DNA of 64,000 nucleotides, from assembly GCA_963777435.1 (NCBI GenBank), contig CAVZQT010000004.1, forward strand, positions 868,001 to 932,000. The letters run 5' to 3'. The translations under genes were made by a program, and so were the position numbers. The stretch is from AP-15 sp963777435 (lineage in GTDB: Bacteria > Pseudomonadota > Alphaproteobacteria > ATCC43930 > CGMCC-115725). Of the stretch, positions 29,004-38,083 are shown piece after piece. Every line of letters starts with the position of its first letter. The first letter of the stretch is position 1. The notes below the pieces were generated by a model, which did not search any database, was not told the origin of the DNA, and was given only the letters and a program-made list of their open reading frames with translations.

Positions 29004-29477
29004 ATGAACAAAATCCCGATGACGACCGACGGGTATAATCACCTTCGCGAAGAGCTGAAGCAGCTTAAATCGGTCGAACGACCGGCAATCATACGCGCCA
29101 TTGCCGAGGCGCGCGAGCACGGCGACCTCGCCGAGAACGCCGAATATCATGCGGCCCGCGAACGCCAAAGCTTTGTCGAAGGCCGGGTTATGGAGCTCGA
29201 AGACAAGATCGCGCGAGCCGAAGTCATCGATGTGTCTAAACTGTCGGGATCGGTTATCAAATTCGGCGCGCGCGTAACCCTCGCCGACGAGGAGAGCGAC
29301 GAGGAACAGACCTTTCAGATCGTCGGTGAGGTCGAAGCCGATGTCAGCCACGGCCGGCTGTCCGTCACCTCACCGCTGGCGCGAGCGTTGATCGGTAAAG
29401 GTAAGGGCGACAGCGTCGAGGTGACCACACCGCGTGGCGCAAAATCCTATGAGGTGGTCACGGTCGATTTCGGCTGA
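29004..29477 (+). CDS. greA: Transcription elongation factor GreA
   Basis: Stimulates transcript cleavage by backtracked RNA polymerase. From ATG 29004 the protein has 157 residues: N-terminal coiled coil starting MNKIPMTTDGYNHLREELK with the acidic tip region AREHGDLAENAEYHAARERQ, and a C-terminal FKBP-like domain with TSPLARALIGKGKGDSVEV. The open frame extends 20 codons upstream without homology. It follows carB by 56 bases, a common alphaproteobacterial order, and its last 31 bases overlap the convergent nhaA gene. Confidence 0.96.
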   Translation: MNKIPMTTDGYNHLREELKQLKSVERPAIIRAIAEAREHGDLAENAEYHAARERQSFVEGRVMELEDKIARAEVIDVSKLSGSVIKFGARVTLADEESDEEQTFQIVGEVEADVSHGRLSVTSPLARALIGKGKGDSVEVTTPRGAKSYEVVTVDFG

Positions 29478-30649
29478 GCGACAAGTCGCCCGGTCCGCAG
29501 CAACAGATAGCCACAAATCCCCGAAAACAACGAACCGATCAACACGCCGATCCGGATGTCGACATTGTAGCCTTCCGCCGGAAAGGCGAGGCCGCCGATA
29601 AACAAACTCATCGTAAAACCGATGCCGGTTAGCAGCGCCAACCCGGAAATCTGGCGCCAATCGGCGTCGTCGGGAAGTTTTGCTAGCCCGAAACGCGTTG
29701 CCGCCCAAACCGAGGCGGCAACGCCGAGCGGCTTGCCGATAATCAAACCAAAGACGATCCCGAGTTCGACCGGGTGGAGCAGTTCCGCGATCGTGATCCC
29801 GGCGAGCGTAACGCCCGCATTGGCGAAGGCGAAGGCGGGCAGGACCCCGAACGCAACCCAGGGGTGGAGATCGTGTTCCAGGCGGATCAGCGGCGACTGG
29901 GTTCGTACTGTCCGAAGCGGCACCGCCATGCCAATCACGACGCCGGCCAATGTTGCGTGGATTCCCGATTTGAGGACGCACACCCAGAGAAAGATGCCGG
30001 CGAGGATGTATGGCGCGCGATTGGTGACGCCGGTCAGGTTAAACACCGCGAGCGCCAAGATCCCGGCGGCGGCGAGGGCGAGGGCGATCAATGACACCCC
30101 GCCGGTGTAAATAAAGGCGATGATCAAAATCGCGCCGAGATCATCGATGATCGCGACCGCCAGCAGAAAGATCCGCAGCGAAGGCGGCACCCGCGACCCG
30201 GCGAGTGACAGAACACCGAGCGCAAAAGCGATGTCGGTCGCGGTCGGGATTGCCCATCCGCGTAGGTCTTGGACGTCGCCCCAATTGAGCAGAACGTAAA
30301 TGGTTGCCGGGACGACCATGCCGCCGAGGGCGGCGATGACAGGCAATACGGCCTTGGACGGCTCGGATAGCCCACCTTCGAGGACTTCGCGCTTGACCTC
30401 GAGACCGACGAGCAAGAAGAAGACCGCCATCAGCCCGTCATTGATCCAGAGCAGCACGGGCTTCTTGAGCAAAAAGCCGCCGATCTGGACAGCCATCGGC
30501 AGATCCAAGAACCGAGCGTAAAGCGATCCAAGCGGCGAGTTCGCCAGGATCAGCCCCACGGCAGCAGCGGCGCCGAGTACGATTCCTCCTGCGGATTCGA
30601 GTGCCAGGAATTGCTGCAGCCGCGAGACGGCCGATTGTCCATTAAGCAT
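29447..30649 (-). CDS. nhaA: Na+/H+ antiporter NhaA
   Basis: Electrogenic antiporter that exports Na+ in exchange for protons. The protein (400 residues from ATG 30649, MLNGQSAVSRLQQFLALES) shows about 11-12 membrane helices and NhaA hallmarks: FFLLVGLEVKREVLEG, AIPTATDIAFALGVLSL, the two adjacent aspartates in AVAIIDDLGAILIIA, and GKPLGV. An ATG seven codons upstream is possible. Its 3' end overlaps greA by 31 bases on the opposite strand. The Lrp-family gene lies directly upstream. Confidence 0.95.
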   Translation of the reverse strand: MLNGQSAVSRLQQFLALESAGGIVLGAAAAVGLILANSPLGSLYARFLDLPMAVQIGGFLLKKPVLLWINDGLMAVFFLLVGLEVKREVLEGGLSEPSKAVLPVIAALGGMVVPATIYVLLNWGDVQDLRGWAIPTATDIAFALGVLSLAGSRVPPSLRIFLLAVAIIDDLGAILIIAFIYTGGVSLIALALAAAGILALAVFNLTGVTNRAPYILAGIFLWVCVLKSGIHATLAGVVIGMAVPLRTVRTQSPLIRLEHDLHPWVAFGVLPAFAFANAGVTLAGITIAELLHPVELGIVFGLIIGKPLGVAASVWAATRFGLAKLPDDADWRQISGLALLTGIGFTMSLFIGGLAFPAEGYNVDIRIGVLIGSLFSGICGYLLLRTGRLVAQPKSTVTTS

Positions 30650-30666
30650 TGAAAATAACCCGCCGA

Positions 30667-31179
30667 TCAATTCTCGACGAGTTCGTCGTCATCGACGAGG
30701 AGGGGGTGTTCAATGATTGGGATACCCGGCTCGTCCTTGGACACGCGCAAAGTCAGCGCCGACTTTACATGGCTGACATTTGGCGCCGAGGTCAATTTGG
30801 CGCTCAGGAAGCGTTGATAGCTGTCCCAATCGGCAGCCACGATCTTTAGCAGAAAGTCGGTTTCTCCGGTTAGCATATGGGCCTCGCGGACTTCAGGCCA
30901 GGTCGCGATCAATTGTTCAAAGGCCCTAAGATCGGCCTCCGCCTGGCTCGCCAGCCCGACCTGAGCGAATACCGTCACACCGTAACCCAACGCTTCGGGC
31001 GCCAGATCGGCATGATATCCGCGGATGATCCCCGCCTCCTCAAGGGCGCGGACACGGCGCAGGCAAGGGGGCGCCGAAATTCCGGCCCGCCGAGCCAGTT
31101 CGACATTGGTGATACGCCCCTCGGCCTGCAGGCTTTTCAGGATTCGACGGTCGATAGGGTCGAGTTTGATCCGCCGCAT
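30667..31179 (-). CDS. Lrp/AsnC family transcriptional regulator
   Basis: A 170-residue regulator: N-terminal winged helix-turn-helix (LDPIDRRILKSLQAEGRITN to ISAPPCLRRVRALEEAGII) and C-terminal RAM ligand domain (VFAQVGLASQAEADLRAFEQ, AHMLTGETDFLLKIVAADW). The family senses amino acids and acts locally or globally. The gene precedes nhaA on the same strand with 17 bases between them, so they may be co-transcribed. The tail DDDELVEN is acidic. The ligand is unknown. Confidence 0.93.
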   Translation of the reverse strand: MRRIKLDPIDRRILKSLQAEGRITNVELARRAGISAPPCLRRVRALEEAGIIRGYHADLAPEALGYGVTVFAQVGLASQAEADLRAFEQLIATWPEVREAHMLTGETDFLLKIVAADWDSYQRFLSAKLTSAPNVSHVKSALTLRVSKDEPGIPIIEHPLLVDDDELVEN

Positions 31180-31375
31180 CCGGTGGGGCCCCTCCAGCTC
31201 GCGGGATCATAGAAACGCTGATCGAAGCGCGCAATTTTATTACGCCGTTCCCGCGCCGTGCTCGGGGACACTCATTGGCCGGGTCTGTCAAACCAACTCC
31301 TCATTGGTGAAGCGGATCACAGACCCGGCTCACCGGAAGACCGACGACACGCGAGCGCAATTTCGAAGGCCGGCT

Positions 31376-32416
31376 TTAAGGCTCCAAGATGACTTTGAGC
31401 GCCCGGGTGTCCGCTGCGTGAGCAAAGGTTTCGTAGGCGTCCTGGATCTGGTCGAGCTTGAAGCGGTGGGTGATCAGCAGCTTCGGATCGATCTTTCGCG
31501 ACTGCACGGTCTTCAGCAGCATGGGCGTCGTGACCGTGTCAACTAAACGCGTTCTGATCGTGATGTTCCGGTCCCACAAGCGCTCGAGGTGGAGGTCGAC
31601 CTTGACGCCGTGCACGCCGATATTGGCGATGGTGCCGCCCGGCGCGACGATGTCCTCGCAGGTAACGAACGATGCCGGCACCCCCACCGCCTCGATGGCG
31701 GTGTCGACGCCGCGGCCACCTGTCATCTTCATCACCGCTTCGGCGGCCCCGCCATTGCCAGCGTTGACCGTTGCTGTCGCCCCGAAGCGCTTTGCCACCT
31801 CCAAGCAATTTTCGTCAAAGTCGATCATGAAGATCTCGGCCGGCGAATAGAATTGCGCCGTAAGCAAAGCCGCAAGCCCGATCCCCCCGGCGCCGACGAT
31901 AGCGACCGTGCTGCCCGGCTCGACATTGCCGTTGAGTACGCCGCATTCGAAGCCCGTCGGCAGGATGTCGCTGAGCATGACCAGAGCTTCTTTGTCGGCG
32001 CCCTTCGGAACTGGGTAAAGACTGGTATCAGCGTGTGGAATGCGCACGTATTCAGCCTGGGTGCCATCGATCTGATTGCCGAGGATCCAACCGCCGTTGA
32101 TACAGTGCGAATACGTTCCCCGGCGGCAATATTCACATCTGGCACAGGCGGAGATGCAGGAGATCAGGACGAGGTCGCCCTGGCGAAAGATCGTCACCCC
32201 GGAACCGATCTTGTCGACCACGCCAACACCCTCGTGACCCAGGATCCGGCCGGGCGCACAACTCGGGACGTCACCCTTGAGGATATGCAGGTCAGTGCCG
32301 CAGATCGTCGTCTTGACAACCTTTACGATGGCGTCAGTAGGTGCCTTAATTTCCGGGACCGGTCGATCCTCGAGCGCTTTCTTTCCCGGACCGTGATAGA
32401 CGAGTGCCTTCATCAT
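31376..32416 (-). CDS. Zinc-dependent alcohol dehydrogenase
   Basis: A 346-residue MDR-family dehydrogenase. It has the catalytic zinc site (Cys in TTICGTDLH, His-Glu in LGHEGVG), structural zinc cysteines in SACARCEYCRRGTYSHC, and an NAD-binding fold with VAIVGAGGIGLAALL followed by the acidic MIDFDEN, which favours NAD. It lacks a signal peptide and is cytoplasmic. The ribosome site AAGGA precedes the ATG pair. The upstream region holds an 8-bp palindrome and, 260 bases from the start, a perfect FNR-type box, suggesting control by oxygen. The physiological alcohol or aldehyde is unknown. Confidence 0.92.
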   Translation of the reverse strand: MMKALVYHGPGKKALEDRPVPEIKAPTDAIVKVVKTTICGTDLHILKGDVPSCAPGRILGHEGVGVVDKIGSGVTIFRQGDLVLISCISACARCEYCRRGTYSHCINGGWILGNQIDGTQAEYVRIPHADTSLYPVPKGADKEALVMLSDILPTGFECGVLNGNVEPGSTVAIVGAGGIGLAALLTAQFYSPAEIFMIDFDENCLEVAKRFGATATVNAGNGGAAEAVMKMTGGRGVDTAIEAVGVPASFVTCEDIVAPGGTIANIGVHGVKVDLHLERLWDRNITIRTRLVDTVTTPMLLKTVQSRKIDPKLLITHRFKLDQIQDAYETFAHAADTRALKVILEP

Positions 32417-32450
32417 CTTTATCGTCCTTCTACAAGTAAACCTACTCCCC

Positions 32451-32470
32451 GAGGAGTGATTGCACTCCTC
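32451..32470. promoter_or_regulatory. 8-bp perfect inverted repeat upstream of the alcohol dehydrogenase
   Basis: GAGGAGTG-ATTG-CACTCCTC lies 35 bases upstream of the dehydrogenase start codon, in its leader or promoter. There is no T-tract on either side, so a repressor operator or leader hairpin is more likely than a terminator. Confidence 0.45.
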
Positions 32471-32675
32471 AACAGCCTTCTTCCCCGCCCCTGGACGAGG
32501 CTAGGCATGCCGAATTCGTGTGCAACCGTGGGCTTGATCGTGGTCGCCGTGCTCGCGTTTTCTTCCGAGTGCTATTGGAGTCTCGATCAGGACGACCACC
32601 GACCGAGGGGCGGCTTTAAGGTAGGTAAGCCGATCTCGAATTTGGTTCTGGTATCAGAATAGGGCGGCGCCGGAT

Positions 32676-32689
32676 TTGATTTAGATCAA
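32676..32689. promoter_or_regulatory. FNR/FixK-type binding site
   Basis: TTGATTTAGATCAA matches the FNR consensus TTGAT-N4-ATCAA in all ten defined bases. The nearest gene that could be controlled is the reverse-strand zinc alcohol dehydrogenase, whose start is 260 bases away. On the forward strand there is no gene until the integrase. The match is direct; the target is inference. Confidence 0.6.
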
Positions 32690-33156
32690 AGCCGGATACC
32701 GACTTTGCATTTCAAGAATTCAGCCTTTATGCGTGGCTGAGCGCGCGACGCTTACCTTTGAGTCGGGTGGGAAACACTGAACGTCTCTGAAGAAGAGTGT
32801 GGGCTTCGCGCTAAACTGGCGGCCCCTCGTGAGGGATCAGCGGCCCAAAAATGGCGGCAAAGATCGGGTCATTCAGCTCCCCTAAAGCGCGTCATGACGC
32901 GGCGTGCAGCGAGTTTTGACGCCCATAGCCAACCCTCCCCTCGACCAGCACGCTTCAATGTAAAGCGAACCCATTTACGATGGCGTCAAGATCCGCACCT
33001 CGGGCAAGACGGTACCTCCGCCTCGCTCACCCGTCCTGGGATTGCTGGATTGCGCCGCTGCTGAGAGATCTCACCTCAAACCAAAGAGTGGGATGACGAC
33101 GTATTTGTAAGGCGGGTCAGCCGCTCGGGCAGCGTTCTCAGATCCATTGAGGTGTA

Positions 33157-33201
33157 TGGTGAGCCCGCCGGGATTCGAACCCGGGACCTACTGATTAAAA
33201 G
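33157..33201 (-). repeat. 3' half of tRNA-Lys(UUU): attachment-site core at the element edge
   Basis: The reverse strand reads from the anticodon loop CTTTTAA through TCAGT, variable loop AGGTC, T arm CCGGG-TTCGAAT-CCCGG, acceptor strand CGGGCTC and ACCA, i.e. tRNA positions 32-76. The 5' half is absent: sequence beyond 33201 is unrelated. Such 3' fragments are left when an element integrates into a tRNA gene. Orientation places the element to the right of the fragment, and the integrase does start 171 bases to the right. An intact tRNA-Lys should mark the other end; I do not find it in this window. Confidence 0.82.
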
Positions 33202-33281
33202 ACAGCAAAATACTTGTCACGCCGAGTATCAGATAATAGCATCTGCCATCGGAAAGTGTTATTATTTCCGTAAGTAATTAT

Positions 33282-33353
33282 GGTGTTACATCACTTCGGG
33301 TAACATTCTCTAACGGCGTAGAACGCCAGCAATTTGTTACCCTGGTGTTACCC
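33282..33353. promoter_or_regulatory. GTTAC repeats, candidate arm-type integrase sites
   Basis: Between the tRNA fragment and the integrase, in unusually AT-rich sequence, GTTAC occurs at 33285-33289, inverted (GGGTAAC) at 33298-33304, as GTTACCC at 33336-33342 and as GGTGTTACCC at 33344-33353. Short repeats of this kind next to int are typical arm-binding sites for integrase and excisionase. The role is inferred from position. Confidence 0.4.
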
Positions 33354-33372
33354 GCACGATCGAGGCGTTCTC

Positions 33373-34681
33373 ATGCCGAAGGTACAGCTTACCGCCGCCG
33401 CCGTAGAACGGTTCAAGGCCGCACCCGGGATCCGTACCGAGTACTTTGGCAAGCTGCTGCCGGGCTTCGCGCTGCGGGTCTCCGGACCGACCACCAGCAA
33501 TCCGTCGGGTTCGAAATCTTGGGTCGTCTTCTACCGCTTCGGAGGGAAGCTACGCCGCGACACGAACGGCAAGTGGCCGGTCCTCGAACTCGCCGAAGCA
33601 CGCGAGAAGGCGCGGAAAATGCTCGCCGCCGTCAGCGAGAACCGGGACCCTCATCCGGAAGTGCAACTGACCCACTCGGTCGAGAGCGCTATCGATGAAT
33701 TTATGAAGCGGCACATGACCGCGCATCAGCGGAGCGCCTCCTATATCAATGAGACACGCCGAATATTCGACACCATCGTTCTACCCCGGTGGCGGGGGCG
33801 AGCTGTCAAAGAAATATCTCGGCGGGATGTGCTTGAGCTGATAGACGAGATCGCCGACGGACGGGCCTCCGTCAGGCAGGGGAACAAGACGGGCAAAGGC
33901 GCGCCGATTATGGCAAACCGTGCCCTGGCCACGCTCCGGGTCTTTTTCAAGTGGCTGGTCGGCCGCAGATCCATCGAGACGAGCCCGGTGTCCAACATTC
34001 CTCGGCCCGCCGGGGAGAACCCGCGTGACCGCGTTCTCTCGGAAGATGAGATCGTCTGCTTCTGGGAGGGGTGCGAGACCCTCGGCTGGCCGTTTGGTTC
34101 GCTGTTTCGAACTCTTGCTCCTGACCGCGCAGCGGCGCGACGAGGTCGGCAGCTTGGCTTGGTCCGAGGTCGATCTTGATGCCGGGATTTGGAGATTGCC
34201 GCGCGAGCGCGCCAAGAATGACCGCGCACACGAAGTGCCTTTGTCACAGGCCGCGCTCGGTATCCTGACTGCAACGCCGGGAATAAACGGCAGCCAATTT
34301 ATATTCACAACGACCGGCGAGCGACCCGCGAGCGGCTTCTCGAAAGCCAAAAAGCGTCTCGATGCTCGGATGACTGAGTTGGCGCAGGAAATGATCAAAG
34401 ACGGCGCCGTCGAGAAGGCGGCAAGTCGCGTCGCAACCTGGACCCTCCACGATCTTCGGCGCACAGCCGCCACCGGCATGGCAAGGCTCAACACCGCGCC
34501 GCACGTGGTCGATCGCATCCTCAATCACGTCTCGGGCACGATCCACGGCGTGGCCGCCGTCTACAACCGACACGCCTATCTCGATGAACGCAAGGCGGCG
34601 CTCGAAGCGTGGGGACGCTACGTCGAGGGCCTTGTCCGGCCGGCGACATCGAACGTCCTCCCGCAAACAGGAGGCCGCTGA
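33373..34681 (+). CDS. int: Tyrosine integrase of the P4 type, frameshifted
   Basis: Site-specific recombinase. The N-terminal part from ATG 33373 (MPKVQLTAAAVERFKAAPG, GAGG seven bases upstream) is the DUF4102/SAM-like arm and core-binding region. The catalytic domain has Arg in LLLTAQRRDEVGS, HxxR in TLHDLRRTAAT, the LNHVSG box and the nucleophile Tyr in the VYNRHAYLDER end. The frame breaks at TTT 34104-34106: with two T instead of three it reads GSLFELLLLTAQRRDE and gives a 435-residue protein of normal size. It lies beside the tRNA-Lys fragment, which is very likely its target. Confidence 0.88.
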
Positions 34682-35104
34682 CCCAGCGCATCCGGCGCCC
34701 GGGTGGTTCCACCAACGCTCCGGGAGCGGGCGGCGGCTGCCGTTTCGTAACGCCCGACCAAGTCTGGCCCGTTTATGAAGGCGAAAAATAGCCGACAATT
34801 CTGAACGGGCTGAAACAGCACCCACGCGCCAGCATAGCGATCTCCTCGGACGCCCCGCGCATCGGCCGCTGCCCCAAAGCATTACTGAAACCGCTACGTC
34901 GGTCGAACTCGGCCCGACCGCAGCCTTTGGGCGCAATCGTCTGAGCAAGACCTCGCTCGCGCTGAACTCCAGAACGCGCAGCACGCAGATTTTTAAGTCG
35001 TTCCGATAACAGAAGCATCGATGGTTAACTTAGCGCGTTTCCCCTAACGCGGCGGGCCTTCATTTTGTAAGATCCATTCATTCCAAGAGCGCCACCGTTA
35101 TGGA
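34682..35104. other. Non-coding stretch inside the element
   Basis: Over 420 bases between the integrase and the AlpA-like gene I see no ORF with family support, no RNA gene and no clear repeat. Confidence 0.5.
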
Positions 35105-35113
35105 GTGATACAC

Positions 35114-35302
35114 ATGCCGCTGCGTGAAGATTCTCAGCTGCGACAATCTACCCGAGTATGTGTACCCGCAGACGATGAGGCCCTCCTCACCGCCCAACAA
35201 ATCTGCGCGAAGTTTGGCGGAATCTCGGAGATGACCCTGTGGCGATGGCTGGGCAGCGACGTCGTCCGGTTCCCCAAACCCGCTTCAGACTGGGTTGGGT
35301 AG
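35114..35302 (+). CDS. AlpA-like DNA-binding protein (excisionase/activator), probably truncated
   Basis: A 62-residue protein with a MerR/AlpA-type helix-turn-helix, LLTAQQICAKFGGISEMTLW followed by RWLGSDVVRFPKP. AlpA-family proteins activate excision of P4-like elements and usually continue for about ten more residues after the FPKP motif (a strand with ...RFWR). Here the frame instead ends quickly at TAG, while another frame stays open, so a small indel near 35280 is possible. GGAG lies upstream of ATG 35114. The context next to an integrase supports the call. Confidence 0.6.
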   Translation: MPLREDSQLRQSTRVCVPADDEALLTAQQICAKFGGISEMTLWRWLGSDVVRFPKPASDWVG

Positions 35303-35762
35303 CCAAACGGGACGGCCCAAAAGTGCGTGGACAGACGATCCCACCCAAGACCGTGGCATCTCGCGAATACGCTTTCATTAATCAGGTCGCTACGCCCGGC
35401 ATCGGGTAGGACATAACAGTCCCTAACAGTACATAACATGAACGCGCTGGAAACAGTTTGCTCTTCCATCGGAGAGATTCCCTCGTTGGATCTTTGCCCC
35501 AAGCCTCGCTTAAGCCTGACGGCGGGACCGCGTACTCCTCGGCATCAGTACTTGCCGGGGAGAGATAGACGTGGCGTCTCGAATTTGGTGCACTGGGGGC
35601 GGTCGGGCCATAATCTTTTCAATCATGTGGCGAGCCCCTCCGAGCTCCGTTCGGCCATCCAGCGACGGATGCTCTCGGTAGACCAAAAGCATCGCTTGTT
35701 GACGCTTTCGCGCAAGTGCCAGCCGCAGTGGCCGCCGAGCTTTACTGGGGAGGCCAATCATG
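35303..35762. other. Stretch without a confident gene
   Basis: Several short ORFs overlap here but none is convincing. One frame ending at 35763 reads GRPKASLVDAFAQVPAAVAA then ELYWGGQS and stops in the ATGATGA that begins the primase fragment, so it could be the end of a small upstream gene whose beginning I cannot find. Confidence 0.35.
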
Positions 35763-36145
35763 ATGAATCCACCAAGCGACTTCCGCAAATAACATCGGCA
35801 CGCCGTTCGAGCCTTACATCTTACCAATCGTTCCAGCTGGCGCCGAACTCATTGAAGCCAGCAAGCTGACACCCGATCATCTCGGCAAAATCCCTGGCAA
35901 GTGGCACAGGGTGAGCAACCCCTGGAGCGGGTTTTACGGATGGCAGGCGAACGTCGCGATGCCGCAGGACCTCGAGCTGTGGCAGAGCTGGCAGGAGCCG
36001 GACAAAGCGGGTGTTCCGATCTCGATCGGGATGCAGACGATCGCCGTCACCGCCTGTGATATCGACATCAATGACGACGATGTCGCGGACGAAATCGCCA
36101 GCATCATTGCGATCGTACTGGGCCGGCCTGGTGCTATCCGTCGGC
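35763..36145 (+). pseudogene. N-terminal part of a primase-polymerase (PrimPol) gene
   Basis: The decoded protein starts MNPPSDFR, then after a one-base shift at AAA 35787-35789 continues NNIGTPFEPYILPIVPAGAE, GKIPGKWH, WSGFYGWQANVAMPQDLELW and the acidic metal-site segment ACDIDINDDDVADEIASI. This pattern (GKxP..W, W..W, DhD) is that of the bifunctional primase/polymerase domain of phage and plasmid replication proteins. It ends where IS3 sequence begins. The matching helicase half follows the IS remnant. Confidence 0.6.
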
Positions 36146-36474
36146 GGATCGCAATATGCCTCCGAGCTCTACCGCCAGCTCCTTGCCGATCATGGCCTCG
36201 TCGGGTCGATGGGCCGGCGTGGCAATCCATACGATAACGCCAAGGCAGAGAGCTTCATGAAAACATTGAAGGTTGAGGCGGTGTATCTGATGGCCTACGA
36301 AACCTTCGAGGACGTCACGGCCGATCTTCCGCGCTTCATCGATGCCGTCTACAACGCACGCAGGCTCCACTCCGCGCTCGGATACCTAAGCCCGATACAG
36401 TTCGAGGATCAACACGCCCAGCAGACGGTCAAACCTGCAGCTTGAAAACCGTCCGCCCTCAGGGGCGCACTCCA
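36146..36474 (+). mobile_element. IS3-family remnant (3' part of the transposase gene and right end)
   Basis: Translation from about 36146 to the stop at 36445 gives GGSQYASELYRQLLADHGLV, GNPYDNAKAESFMKTLKVE and YNARRLHSALGYLSP, the C-terminal end of an IS3 OrfB DDE transposase including the final catalytic Glu region. The 5' part of orfB, orfA and the left end are missing. The GGGGCGCACTCCA at about 36462-36474 is a plausible right terminus. It lies between the two surviving halves of the primase-helicase gene. Confidence 0.82.
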
Positions 36475-37721
36475 TGGCGCTACAGCACCGACCGCAGTTG
36501 GGTGAGGCTGGAGAGCGGCGTGTGGGTAGAGGACAAGACGATCCTCTACCCGATCAGCGAGATCTGCGCCGAGGTGGGCAGGCCGTTCAGGGCGCTGGGC
36601 GCGCAGCAGGCGCAGATCGATATCATGCTCAATGGCTCACGCAAGCATCAGACAGTGGAGCTGGCAATGCGGAACGACCCGAACTTCGTCGCTAGGAAGG
36701 AAGACTTTGACGCTGACCCATGGAAGCTCAACACGCCGGTGGCATGCTGGACTTGCGGGACTGCACGATCGAGCCACATGGCGCGCTATCCCGCATGCAG
36801 ACGCTGGTGACGCCCAGTTACCTCGCCTACAACAATTACGACGAGGCGTGCCCCGGCTGGATGAACTATTTGCGCTTCATCGCCGACGGCCGCGACTGGG
36901 TGATTCCCTTCCTGCAGCGCTGGGCCGGCTACTGCTTCCTTGGTGCGCTTGTCGGCGTTCACTTCTTGTTCATTCACGGGCTGCCCGGCACCGGCAAAAC
37001 GGTCTTCGCGGACATCGTGCTGCGCCTTAGCCACACGTACGGCACGCCGGTCAGCAAGACGTTTTTCATAAGAACAACCGACAAGCGCACGTTCGAGCTT
37101 TATCAGCTGGACGGCAAGCGCCTTGCTATAGCGGACGAGACGCCCAAAGGCTCGACATGGGATGAGATGATGCTGCTAACGATGCTCAACGGCACCGAAC
37201 TGCGTGCAGAGGGCAAGAACAAGGACTTCAGGGCATTCCGCAACACTGCGTCGATCATGATCACAGGCAACCACCGGCCCGCGTTCGTCACCAGCTCCGA
37301 GGAGAGTGGTGTGGACCGCCGGCTGCTGGTGCTGACGATGAACAAAAAGATCAAGGACCACATGCCGGATGACGAGCTGTTCGCGCAGAAGCTCATCGAG
37401 CGCGAGGGGCCGGGCATCATGATGTGGGTGCTGCAGGGAGCCATGGAGGGCCACGACAGCCTGGAAAAGGCCAATTCGTTCTTGGGTGACCTGGTCGAGC
37501 CGCTCAAGGCCGAGGCCGAAAACTACCGGCGCGAGGCCAACCCGTTCCTGCAATGGATCGAGGAAGAGATGGCAATCGTGAAGGGTAAGGACACTGAGGC
37601 GAAGGATGCCTACGCGGCGTTTTGCCTCTTCATGCGTGACCAGAACCCGCGCTTCCACATGCCCAAAGGGGAGTTCAGGGAGGGCATAACGTCACGCGGC
37701 CAAACGAGATTAAGAGTTTGA
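36475..37721 (+). pseudogene. SF3 (D5/P4-type) primase-helicase, C-terminal part, frameshifted
   Basis: Replicative helicase of a phage or plasmid-like element. The first part reads WRYSTDRSWVRLESGVW to FDADPWKLNTP. After a lost G at CCGG 36736-36739 the next frame gives GGMLDLRDCTIEPHGALSR and continues. Walker A is FIHGLPGTGKTVFADI, followed by RLAIADETPKGSTWDEM and SIMITGNHRPAFVTSSEESG and the arginine VDRRLLVL, the SF3 order. The N-terminal primase half lies beyond the IS3 remnant, with the middle region lost. It probably served autonomous replication of the excised element. Confidence 0.8.
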
Positions 37722-38083
37722 TAGACAGCGCTACGCAGGCGTTAAAGTTGGCGAACGAGATCAAAGCGTCGCAGGTGTCGAAGTCGACCGCCGAGGACGT
37801 TGGCGAGGCGATGCGCGCGACACTGGAGCGTGTCGCCGACAAACGTCGTGAGGATGCGCTTGAGCTAGCGATCGAGATCCTGCGCGCCGCCAGTCAGATC
37901 GAGCGCCAGTCTGAGATAGATCGAGCGCCAGCCACGCGCGCGCAACCAAGCCTCGGTGAAAACAAATCTAAAGGGTTGAGATTGCTGGCGCTTCCGGTAC
38001 TACCGACGGTGTCGGCAAGCCCAAAAAACTGCGGAAAACTCGGGAAAATAGCGATGGCGAGTTTAACGTGCCGCTTGGCCTGA
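37718..38083 (+). CDS. Hypothetical protein after the helicase
   Basis: A 121-residue ORF from TTG 37718, overlapping the helicase stop. The first 70 residues (MIDSATQALKLANEIKASQ, MRATLERVADKRREDALELA) look like amphipathic helices and could be real. The last third is low-complexity. I recognise no family. It could also be a displaced C-terminal end of the helicase. Confidence 0.4.
   Translation: MIDSATQALKLANEIKASQVSKSTAEDVGEAMRATLERVADKRREDALELAIEILRAASQIERQSEIDRAPATRAQPSLGENKSKGLRLLALPVLPTVSASPKNCGKLGKIAMASLTCRLA

Larger units (their letters stand above)
32417..33156. other. Long non-coding stretch between the alcohol dehydrogenase and the integrative element
   Basis: Apart from the palindrome and FNR box listed separately, I see only a 51-codon ORF at 32508-32662 (+), starting MPNSCATVGLIVVAVLAFSS, too short and unsupported to call. 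From 32700 to 33156 no ORF, RNA gene or clear terminator is visible. This is probably the chromosomal flank of the element, possibly with decayed sequence. Confidence 0.5.

Noticed and set aside
32508..32662. 51-codon ORF next to the FNR box
   Set aside because: Short, no ribosome site I trust, and no recognisable motif beyond a short hydrophobic run.
33157..33201. Complete tRNA-Lys gene
   Set aside because: The 5' half (acceptor 5' strand and D arm) is missing, so it cannot fold into a tRNA.
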